Source of the DNA: Motacilla alba alba
Lineage: Eukaryota; Chordata; Aves; Passeriformes; Motacillidae
Length of the DNA: 64,000 bases
Direction: 5' to 3'
NCBI RefSeq assembly: GCF_015832195.1
Contig: NC_052017.1
Coordinates: forward strand, 90,918,429 to 90,982,428
Both the position numbers and the translations under genes were made by a program. This document shows positions 44,201 to 56,200 of the stretch, in pieces (the first letter of the stretch is position 1; each line of letters starts with the position of its first letter). Below the pieces are notes generated by a model. That model was not told the DNA's origin, did not search any database, and saw only the letters and a list, made by a program, of their open reading frames with translations.

Positions 44201-47200
44201 ACCAGATGTCTGCCCCATCTTTAATACCCTCACCAACACTCAGTGCTCTAATTTGGAAACTGTTAAGACAGAGATGTAAATCAAAAAATTACTGAATAAT
44301 TTTCTTCTAGTCTAGTTCCAAAAACAATCTCACCATGGCATCAGACAGGCACTGGTGTGAACACAGCTGAAGGAACCAAACATGCAGGTTTCAGAAGGAA
44401 AAGGGTAAAACTGCAAGGCACTGTCTTCACTGAAGCTAACCCTTTTCCTTAACAGCAAAATAAATTTATTTCAGCTGTTATTCTAATCCCAGGGTTTTTT
44501 TCCCCCTTTCACAATCTGCTGAGAATATGAAAAGCCAGATCTTTGATGATGGTGGTTAATCTATAATTATGTAAGTGTCAGAAGAAAATGGAATTCATCT
44601 CCTTGAGCAAGGTAGAAAGTAGAAGAGCTTATACAGGCTAAAAATGACTGCTTAACAATAGACATGTTAAGAATCGTCCCTTTTTTTGGCAATGTATTAA
44701 TGCCTTTCTTTTAATGCATCTAAAAATCATCCACCATTCATACTGTCAAGCAATTTACCCTTTTCTTGTTTTTCTGCACAGCAGAAAGGACTGCCTTGTA
44801 CTTATCTGATCCTTAGCTACTCTAATAAAAAAGACATTCAGTATAATTCTCCCAAGATCAGCCATGGTGATGTTTTCACTGTGATCATTTGCTAAAATGT
44901 AAAGTAGCGCTGGACAAAAATTTTGACTTTTTTATTCTCCTACTCAAAATAATGAGCTAACAATCTGGCAAAGGTGAAGCAAAGATCAATCAGTAGTGGC
45001 CTAAAATCTCTGCTCAAAAGCTTGGAAAATGTCATGTTTTTCCTTTTAAGTAATTAATTTTAAACTCAATGAACTTCCTCATCCACTAATTTTCATTGCC
45101 TAAAAAATATTAGGAAAGAACAAAAATCTCCCAAACAATTAAGCTGTGTAGTCTACTGAGACACAATGAGCTTTCTTGTCACATACACTCAAAATGAGAA
45201 ATAGACAGCATGTGAAGGACCTCATCAGGGATTGAAGCAGTCCAGTAGTCTACTCCACGTTCACCAGTATCAATTCCTGCAAGAACTCAGTCCCACAGAA
45301 GTTGCTCTGACTCCTCTGAGTTAAACATGCTGCCAAACTACCAGCAGGAATACATGCACTATTAATAAGTGCCAAAACTCTGGAAGTCTCATTAGACAGA
45401 AACTTGAGTAAAGAGGGCATAATTAGTCCTTGCTATCTTAAAACTAATTTCCTCTTTCTGTTTAGTGAAGATAGCATTTGGAAAAGTGACCAGACTGACA
45501 GCCCCAGGAAAAAACTGTCTACAGAGGGAGTGCAAGTTCCCACAATATGGCTCTCTGGGAGAAATAGCTCCTGGGGATAGTGAGAATGATCTTCACAAAA
45601 AAAACACCCCAGCAGCTTAGAAAAGGCATCAGCAAAATGCACAGCTAAGTAGATTAAAACATTAGTGTACAAATAAAAGTATGTTCTTCAACATTGCAGG
45701 AAAGCCAGGTTTTGTTGAAATCTGCTTGGTCTCCTGGATTATAAAGTTGAGCTATGATTCTGCCATTTCATATTCTACCCTAGGTCTTTTTCTGGTCCAT
45801 CTACCTGTGACATCTTTCTTCTCTTTCCTATAGAGAATTTTCCTTTGTCTCACAGTTCAGTGAACCTTGCAAAAGTTTCTGTCCTGACAGAAATAAAAAC
45901 CTGTTCACTTTTATTTTTCTTACACTTGATAATAAGATTACACTTCATTTCACTATTTTTCTTGTGAAAGAACTCCAAAAGTTCCCTAATCATCTCATCA
46001 CCTTTCCTGCTCATTTTTTTTCTAATTTTCTGCTAGCTCCCTAGCAAATTTGAGACAGAATTGTTGAGTGCCTTACAGGCAAACAGGCCTGGTAGCACCG
46101 GAGAAGGTGAGCCATTAAAAAGCCAAGAGTGAGCCCTTTTAAGGCAAATTCCTACTCAGAAGCAAGAACAGCCTGAATAAGATAACACTCAGCTTCTCAA
46201 GACTTGATCTAATGCTTGGGATACTTTTGTCTGCTAGAAGCCACTGCATGACCCAGGAGAAAAATTACTGAGATAATGAACCATGACAATGAAAAAGAAA
46301 AGCCACAAAGTATCTGCAACTTTAGACAGACAAAACTGTTTCAAACTTCCTTTGATGGTAGAAGACACTTTTATGTGAACTCTGAAGATGGTTATTGAAG
46401 CAGTAGTGCCCCTCTTAATTACTTACCTTCTGAAAACTAAGCAACATGCTAAGAAATCCTGAATTATTCATGAGCTTCTGAGCCTCAGCCCATGATGGCT
46501 TCACACCTGGGTGCTCACGATCTAGTGTCACTGAGTCTATTTTCCTTTGGAATAAAAGCAGCACGCAGTCCATGATCCGCATTATCAGGTGAGGAGGTTT
46601 ACCCAGTTTGCGAACAGTTGCAATGTCAGAAGGTTTTATTGTCTGAAAAATTATAGGAGAAAATAGTCAATTTATTTAAGCAGTCACTAGATTGCAAAGA
46701 ATTATGCTCTTTTGGGAGGCCTGTACAGGCAATGCTATTGCTGCAGTTTTGCAGGTCCCTCAGAAGCACTACTGCAGAAAGTCCTTAAAGGTAGTCCCAC
46801 TCTATGACTGCTTTACTACCTGACAGCAGAATACTGCCCATCTAACCTCTTCCCCTCTTCAGTTTTCAGGGTTTTTCTACAAGGATTTACAGGTTAGATC
46901 CATTCTTTCAATCCCCTGTATCCTCCCAAGTCAGAAACATAAGTCATATTATTGCACATAATATCATTAACTAAATGCATTGACTACATGCTCAGAATAT
47001 GACCTGCAGGGCTGCCTTGGCTTCTTCCAGTGCAGGTCTTGCAGCTTCAAGCTTCTCTTCTGCTGCTGCTTTATCAATGGCAATGTCATCCACAATAGCC
47101 TGAGCCTTGTCTTTTACTGTTTGCACCTGCATTTTAACCTTTTCTGCAGCATGGGCTTTCATAGCTACTTCCAATAAAACTTCATCAGCTTTTTTTGAAG

Positions 47201-50200
47201 CTATAGCCAAGTCTTTCTCCTTCATAACCAACTCTTTGGAGAGCCGATTTACAGAAACCTCAGCTTCCATCAGTTTTGCAAGACCTGTGGTGGACAAATT
47301 CCATTTTAGCAACAGGAAGACCTATGGAGAAAGTAACCTCAGTGAAGCAATGTGGATATTTAAAAAAATCATTCAGATTCATATTTAGGAACACCAGCGA
47401 TTAATCCCACTGATTGAACACCAAAATTCATCAGGGTTTTTTTTTTTTTTTAATGCGGAAAAGCATTCAGAATCTGTCACTTGATCACTTATTTATATTC
47501 TTATAGATGAGAAGGAGACTAAATATTAAACACACGCTCAAAAACATTAGCATGGAAATGACAGTCTTAAGAATTGTGTGTGAAATTTCTGAAATCCATG
47601 AGAACATGAAAAGTACTAGGCTGTACTCTGTACAAAACCAAGAAGAGGAACCTGGCAATGAAAGTGAAGACACAAGGAGAGTAGGCTGACCTTCTAAATT
47701 CAACATTACAGGAAGATCCAGATGAGATGGGGGTAAAAAAACCTACAGATTCTTGAGCAATACAATGCTCCAATAATTTGAACAAATTAGAAAATCTCTA
47801 AAGTATAAACATCCTCATATATAAATACATGCCTCTAAATATAAATGCATCATAGATACCTTTCTAGCTCAAAAAACCCCATGTTTGTTCTTCCAGACAG
47901 CCAGCCACCCTTTACCTTTGGACTTATATGTACATAGGGCATGTCTGCAATTTAAGTTCACATTCATTTCCAAATATTAGGAGACTTTTTAATTGTTTAT
48001 CATGTATGACCATGTGCAGAGCAATGTTTTTAAAATGGCACCTTTGGCATATACTTGTTTCTTTAAAAAGTTCTTCAGAGGGACTGAATATGAGCACTTA
48101 ATTACCTTTTCTCAGATTCACTCATGGCATGCTTACATGTGAAAACTAGGATCTCATTAGTTCCTTGGCATACACACATGTAAAGGCAGGAGTTTCAAGT
48201 ATATAGTTTCAACTAATACCATTTCCAAAACTCCTCTTTGGAATCTGCACATTCCTAAAGTTCATGGGGAAAAAACCTCTGCACAGCTGAAAAGATATGA
48301 GTCTGCTTCCAAATGAATGCGAGCTCACAGTCTAAATCCCTGCTTTTACATCCTTTTCTTCAGATTCTTCTCACCCTTTTAAAAACAAAGAAAGAAACAA
48401 AAATCAAGAAGCTTTTACAGTACCTGTTCTCATGCGTTCAGACAAACTTCCAAGACTGACAAACTTCTCTTTGTAAATAGCTTTGTAGCCTCCAATGAAG
48501 GACAGGTAAGATTTTGGTGTGACAAAAGTCCGTCTCCTATATCGTTCAAAATATTCAACACATTTTTCAGCTACAATATCTTGAATTGTTCCCATGGTGT
48601 TAACAACACTCTGTTTCACTTCATCTGTACACTCAATATGGTAAGAAGATAAAAAGTGCTGTGCAACTGCTACAAGAGCGTCTTTAGGCCAATTCTGGAA
48701 CCAGTCTATGGTACAGCCTGAAATCAGACCTGGAAATTTGAGTGCACGAGTTCTGAATTTTTCCCCAACAGGAGAAAAACAAAGAACCACATGCAGGTTA
48801 TTCTGAACTCGAGCAAGAAAGTAATTATAAAGATTTTCACCAGTGGGACTAAGTCTTGGGTACTCTTTCTTCATTGCTGGAATCAGGTCTTGTGTGATTT
48901 CACCTATTTCATCCCTTGCAAAAAGATTTGAGACTTCACCTGAAGCCAAAACATTGTTCATGTACTCAAGAAAAGATTCATCTCTGAGTTCATTGTCCGT
49001 GAATATAAAGACGACACCCTTTCCTTTTTGACCGGCAGCACGGTACAACATTTTCAGATCATCCAAAAGGTTGTTGGTGGCATATGTTCTGGAATAGAAA
49101 AGGGTTAAGGAAAGAGAGAACAAGAATTACAGATCATCTTAGGAGATATGTATCATCTGGATCAGCTTCCTTGAGGCAAGAAAAAAAAAATAGATAAGAA
49201 CTTAGCTCCTGGTTACATTTTTTAGGTTTCTTTTTCATAAACATTTTCCCAAAGTGAATGATCAGTAATATAAATCATGTGAAATGAGGTGAAGTCAACA
49301 AAGTAATGTGCTGGGGAAAAAGTATGGTGAGAACAATACTATATCTAAGGCAGTTATGATGCTTTTTTGTATCCGCATGGTTTGCAGATGTAAATTCTTT
49401 ATTAGAAATAGGTTAATACAGCTGGATTAAGTTGTCAAGTAGGTTCTGATACCTGTAACCATTATGTAAATACAGCTGGATTATCTTCTGAAGATATTGA
49501 GAGCAAGTTAAAGGAAATCTTTATGAGACAAAAGAGAATGAAACTGAGGGGTTTATTGCATTATATGGTTTAACTAAAATCAAGCCCCAGAAATGAGGTT
49601 TGAACATTATCACTTGCACTGATCAGCTCTTCTGCAAATGGAGACCATCAGTGGTTCTGTTGTTATGTGTCTTATACCTGGTGCACACAGTAGGTAAGAC
49701 TCAGGTAAGTCCACACAAATTCAACTACTCATTTCAGACTGTGCAATATAAAATTACGTAATGTTAATAAAATGGCAGATTTTGTCCCAAGCCAACTATA
49801 GCTGAAATTAGAAATCTCTTTTCTTTGTAACCAGTTTCTTATTTCCAATAATCTCTTCAAAGTCACAAGTAATTTGTGCAATACACACATGACCCATTCT
49901 TCACATATTAAATATGCCACACAGGAAGTGTCCCAATTCTCTTTCAGCTCCATCTTATTTCTGCTCTATAAATACCCATAAAGCAAGCACTTCAGAGCTT
50001 GAGGAAAATCCAGCTCTTCAGTATGTATGTGTCAGCTACAATTATTACAGTGATTTGTGGTATTCTGATAGGAACGCAAGAATTTCTCTACTGAGTCAGA
50101 ATAGCAGTGTATCTGGTTGAATAATCTAACATCAGTTATGGGAAATGATACTCAGAGACAAAACATGACCCAGCATCCAGTCTTCATTGCTAATTTCATG

Positions 50201-53200
50201 CTTCCTCCCTCCATATTCATTGCCATTATTAATATTTGTCTTACTAATCTTGGAAATCTTGGGATTCTGTTCTATCACTTTGGGTTTTTTCTTTCCCTCC
50301 TTTTTTTGTTTTCAGTGTTCCTTTCTTCTGCTTCTGGGACACAGGAAGGCATTGTGATATGGCTTTCTTTATCTTTCCTTTAATCAGAAGCCTCCTAACA
50401 TTATTCATAGACCTGATATGTCTTTCTAAAGAATACATCTCAGCATTTCAAATAGTTTGCAAAGGAGAATACACTCTGCTGGTCTTTATTGCTTAGCCCT
50501 GTAAACCCTATGTCAAAAGAGACAAAGAAGGAAGGCAGTAGCTACTCCCTTTCACTTCAAATTTCTATAAATTTCAGAATTCCAGCACTACAAAATATTG
50601 TCATTGACAGAAATTGTCATAATGCAGTTTGGCTATATAAGACTGGAAATGCTGTTTACAATGAGGGCTAAAACATTTGAGAGGTTTGCATTTCTTTAAG
50701 CTGATTGTAAGGAGTTCATTTCTATGGCAAGTTAAGGAGCAAATGTCCATGTACACTGTGTTGTGTTACCTTGTTAAAGTAATCTGAAAGCTCTCGTGTC
50801 CAGCAATGTATGCTGCTAGTCTGGTCAGACTCTGTTTTCCAGATCCACCCACACCCACCAGCAATGCATTTCCTTGTGGAGTACGAATAATCCGTGATAT
50901 TTTAATCAAATGGATGATTGCATCCTGTGTATTGAGAGAAAAGGGGATGAAGAGACGCAAAAATGATGCATTGTATAATCAACTAGAAGCAGGTCATCAA
51001 GCAACTTCTTCCCAACAGCTAGATGGCTTCTCTGGAGCTTGTGCCAAAGACTCAGTCCTGTACTCATCAAAATCAACAGGAGATTTCCCCTGGACTTCAG
51101 TGGGCAGCAGGGCCAGCCCAAGAGAAATGTTCTTGTATCAAGCTCATATGAAGCAATGTCATATGCACAGTTTGTCATCAGCAGAGCTGAGGGCATGCCC
51201 CTTAGGGCACAGAAGGAAAAGCAGAAAGGACTCCTCCAGCTTTTCAGCTGACCTATTTACAGGCTCTCTAAATAGACTGACAAAAGTGAAATACAAGTGC
51301 ACTGTAGGCATTTCTTATTCAACTGCTGTAGTTATTCTATCAAACCACCCAAACTAAAGTTGAAGAAAGCATTGTGCATCAAAACCTTCGACATGAAGGT
51401 GACTTTCAGGAAAGCAAGATGACATTCACAGTCATTCACATGCACTGTATAAACAACCTAGTTGTTCTGAGCCATCTCCAAAATAATGTGATAGAAACAT
51501 ACAAGAGCTATGTATCACTAAGTGCAAAAGACCAGGTGTTTTCTGTATTAATACAATTACAAGTGTTAATACCTTGAAAAATACTAAATCCATCTTTGAT
51601 CCTCTGACAGTTTCATTGTACTGTTGCATGAACATCCGTAATCTTTCAGCCAAGTAATCCAAAGATGGGATAGGCTCATAAATTTTAGGAGCCTTCAACT
51701 CTGCATCATCAGGTTCATCTCCAGCAGTCTCTGGGACGTCACGCAAGAAATCCACAAAGTATAATTCTGTGCATTTATCTCCAAACATATCTTGACCATG
51801 TTCCTCAGAAACAATCTACAACAATACATTAAGGATTGCTTTAGTAATGAAATGTGTCACTGGCCTCATTCTGTGGCAAATACTAAAATAATATTTGCTT
51901 ACCTTCCTCATCATATCTTCAAACCAGTCTTTATCACTTTGGCTGATGAACCTGTCTGCAATAACACGTCTGCACTCATGTTGGAATAAGGCTACCAAAA
52001 CAGTGATGCTCTGGCAGACATCAGAAGTAACTGTAAGTATTCCTTGCCAAATACGACTGAGGTCTCGTAAATTGAAGATGTAATGAAATTTAGCTGGAGT
52101 TGGTAACATCTACAAAATAATGTCAGGAACTATAGTCAAATAACTGCTAAATAAAAATATTTTCTACTTATTATTAAGTGAAAGTGAATTTAGATATTTT
52201 CTTCAGTCTTGCATTAAAGCAGAAATACATGCTTGGCATTTAAGAGGGAACCGTAAAATGAAGAAATGACAGTAGCAACAACCAGCTCTTTAATTTCACA
52301 TAGATTTGAGTTTCTTTTAATGTTTTGAGTCCCTGGAACATGCACTGAAGGGTAGCCAAGACAGGTAAGTTAATGATGGCACTGAAGACCACAGTAAAAA
52401 TGTCAATATTGCCTATTCTGTGGTGTTGCTCCTGCCCTTTCTTCATAGCAGATCATTTCTGCTGTTATCTTTAGTCCTTTCCAAGAACATCGGAGGATCA
52501 TGAGGGAAGGGAAGGGAAGAGAAGGGAAGGGAAGGGAAGGGAAGGGAAGGGAAGGGAAGGGAAGGGAAGGGAAGGGAAGGGAAGGGAAGGGAAGGGAAGG
52601 GAAGGGAAGGGAAGGGAAGGGAAGGGAAGGGAAGGGAAGGGCAAAATTTGAGAAAACATTATTCGGGAAAATATTTATAACCTAGCAAAAGCTACTTTTT
52701 CTCTGGAAAGGGAAAGGAAGGAAAAGGAAAGGAAGTTAATTAGTAGTAATAAACACCAGTTCTGTTGAATATATTGGTCAATAGTGACAAGTCAATAGTT
52801 TCACTAGAAGTTCCTCTATTTCTCTGTGCAAACCAAGTAGAGGTCTACAGTAAGTTGTATGTGAAATTCTGGACAGGAATTTAACAAATCCCACTCTCCT
52901 CCAATTTTCTCAGAAGAAGAATAAATTTGACACACATTTCTATGCTGTAGGTTTGTTTTTTTCAAATTTCATTCTATACCTAAAGTTTTCTGTTTCTTTT
53001 AAAGAAAAATTTGCCCAGGAATTGCAGTCAAATGTTTGTAACAGCCTGTTTGAAATGGAAAAGTTAATGCCTATAAATTACTAAATACCAAATTTTATTT
53101 GTTTCTAACTGATTCCCTCTCTGCCAAATTTGAATTCTTTCCTAAAATTCAGATCTTTAACATTTCTCACAATCCCAAATAGCTTTACAGAAGATTCCTA

Positions 53201-56200
53201 TCTAATTTTTAATTTCTGGTTCCCTGTGTTCTTAACATTTTCTCAGCTGGAAGATCTCTCAGCCTTCCTATCAGCTATGTCTACTATGTTATATGTATAT
53301 AATGGGATGCTTATATCAGCTAGATAAGACACTGCATGTGATTAGGATTTTCATCCATCACTTGGTGCTGCGAGCATCCAATTCAGAACAGAGGCATCAG
53401 CCAGCAGTTACACAGATCACAGCTTCACAATATGAAATATGAACACACACAACAGTACAAAAGGCCTGGGTCAGATGTTTCAAGACTTAATAGATATAAT
53501 TTTACCTTTGCTTTTGTCATTTGCCAAACCTTTCGACTTGTAGATACTAATGCTGAAGCCAGTTTGCATACTTCTGTGGGGAAATGTCGTTGTTCACAGA
53601 AATAACCTTCAGCTACTGTTTGAAATATCTTATCAATAGAGGAAGTAGAAGGCAGTGTGCAGTTGAAGATGGTGAACTGGCGTTTCAGGCGCTGTGGGAT
53701 ATCGTTCCGACCTCCCCCAGGGTGAATCATAGCAGCTACAAACTGGATGTCAACCACATTCGTGAATTCCCCTGGCTTCTCCAAACTGTAGAAACCTTTC
53801 TGTTCCATCAGCTGCCTTACAATCTCGTTGGTGATCTAAATATAACCAGAAACAAAAAAAAAAAGGAATGGAGGAGTTAAGTGTTTCTATGCTATCAACA
53901 TGCAATGTGGCAACCAAGTACTCAGATGCAGTGCATTGGCTGCATGTAAGCTTCATGTGCTAAGTAGTGTTGGACATGAAGTCAGACATTCAACTGAATT
54001 TCGATAATTTCAACATAAGAAAAGACAGACCTTTCAATTTTCAATCCAGACCATATCTTCAGATGGATACAGGTGCTTAGATAGTGAACAAAGAACAGTT
54101 AATTTAGCACAGTGTGGAGTCACACATCCACTTGCACAGAAGCACTGAGTACAGAGCTACTCTGGAAGCAGGGAAATTGATTTTTCTCAGCAGAATTTTT
54201 TTTTAATTTAAGTAATATTTTCAGAGTATAGATGTATAAATATTCTTTCATCAATACCTCAAGACAGCTTGCTAGTCTTTAATGTCAACTGTGATCACAG
54301 AATTGTTTAGGTTGGAAAGGACCTTTTTAATATTGAGTCCAACCATTAAACTTGTACTGCCAAATTCACCACTAAGCCATATCCCCAGGTGCCAATCTAC
54401 ACCTCTCTTAAATCCCTCCAGGGATGGTGATTCCACCACTTCCCTGGGCAATCTGTTCCAGGGTTCAACAACAATTTTGGTGAAGAAATTTTTCCCTAAT
54501 ATACCTCTAAACCTCCCCTGGTACAACTTGAAGCCATTTCCCCTTGTCCTGTCAACACTGACCTCACCACAACCTCCTTTCAGGTAATTGCAGAAAGCAA
54601 AAAGATCTCCTCTGAGCTTTCTTTACTCAAAGCTCAACAACCCCGGTTTCTTCTTATGTCTTGTTCTTTAGACTCACCACCAGCTAAGATTTACCATAAT
54701 AGAAACTGCAATTTAAAGTCAAGAGCAGATCAAAGAAAAATCTCTGAGTGTTATCTGGATTTGCATGCTTCCTTTCCCAGACTGGTTCTCAGGAGTGCTA
54801 CTTTGAAAATCCTACTAGCTTTGTATGCAACCAAAACTAAAGGCTTAAATACTGCAGTGATTGCACCAAGTGACTTGACACTGTCCTTAATCTGTTGGGA
54901 CTGACAGCTTTATTAGTCATGTCAAAAACTGGCGCGGAGAAATTGTTTTTAATAAACATATTTATTCTAACCCATATTATGATACCTTTTTTCTAACCTA
55001 TCCCATTTTTTCAACCCACAGATCAGTATTCCCATCAGCAACAATGGCAAGACCACCAACTCCCAAATGTTAATATTTTCCTTTTACCTGATCACCCCAT
55101 TCATTAATCAGAGGCATGTTGATGTCATCAATAAAGACAGTCATTTTCTTCCCTGCTGGAGGACCGTGTGTAGCACCCATTCTTTTGCCTATGTAACTTT
55201 CTATGCTCCTTTGGAACATGTGTGGCAGAGTTGCAGAGGAAAAGTTTAGGCGTTTGGTCAAGTGAACATCGGGATCATACTTGCTTGTGTAATTCTGCAA
55301 GACAAACGACTTTTAAAAGCACATCAGTAACTCCAGGTGAATCAAGACAGAAGGAGACACAGATTCTCAGCATCCCTGCAAACATCTCAGTCCTGCTGTA
55401 AACTTCAAAGTCTAGAAACACAGTTTATTTAAGCTGAATACACCATCTTCAATTTGAAATACAAACAAATTGTCAGTTAATGTTTTGCATAAAATTTTTA
55501 AGTATTAAAATTTATAAGCTCTTACTAGACTTCACTAAGTATTGCAACAAGTAGATGCATGCCAACTCGAGATGCAAATGAAGTTTGCATTAGCAATTGT
55601 CAGGGTTTTTCTAAATTTAAGCTGTTAGTGATGATCTATTACAGCAGACTGCATGGAACAAGAGAAAAACCAAATCCATCTTCATGTGTACACTACAAAA
55701 CCAAAACTCTTAAAACAAAAGCAGTATAAAGGAATGGCAGTGTGAAATTAAACCCAGCTACATCACACTTACTGATAGCTATCTTCTCTTAATGAAGAAA
55801 GTAATCCTTGAATTTTATGAATATGTACAATTCCCACAGCTGCTGAGGATGCCCCAAGCAACGAATTTTTCATATTTAGTGAGGTTTTATAATAAAAATG
55901 TGTAACCCTAGAGTCACACCAAGGGATATACATATATATATATAGAGATAGAGAGAGAGAGAGAGAGAGCACAGGAAATATTTTGCTCAGAAGTTCTGGA
56001 GCTTAGAAATAGCTGTAAAAAAATCCATAATTTCCAACATAATTTCTTTTTAAAGATTTGATTCTTCTGCAATGATGATGAAGTTGAATATAATTTAAAT
56101 CCTTATCTGTATAACAGGGTTGACTAGAAATGTTCCCATTTTGGTACCTCAGAAAAATAAATCTATATCCTTGCTGATGAAATGCTCTAAGAACTCCAGT

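Noticed and set aside
50806..51357. 183-codon plus-strand open frame
   Set aside because: It begins antisense to exon H and runs through an intron; shadow of a conserved exon plus chance.
52500..52685. Open frame with repeating REGKG peptide
   Set aside because: It is produced by the (GGGAA)n microsatellite and has no coding context.
54272..54526. 84-codon minus-strand frame as a possible exon
   Set aside because: It is CR1 3'-region translation (WNRLPREVV); it does not join the dynein frame.
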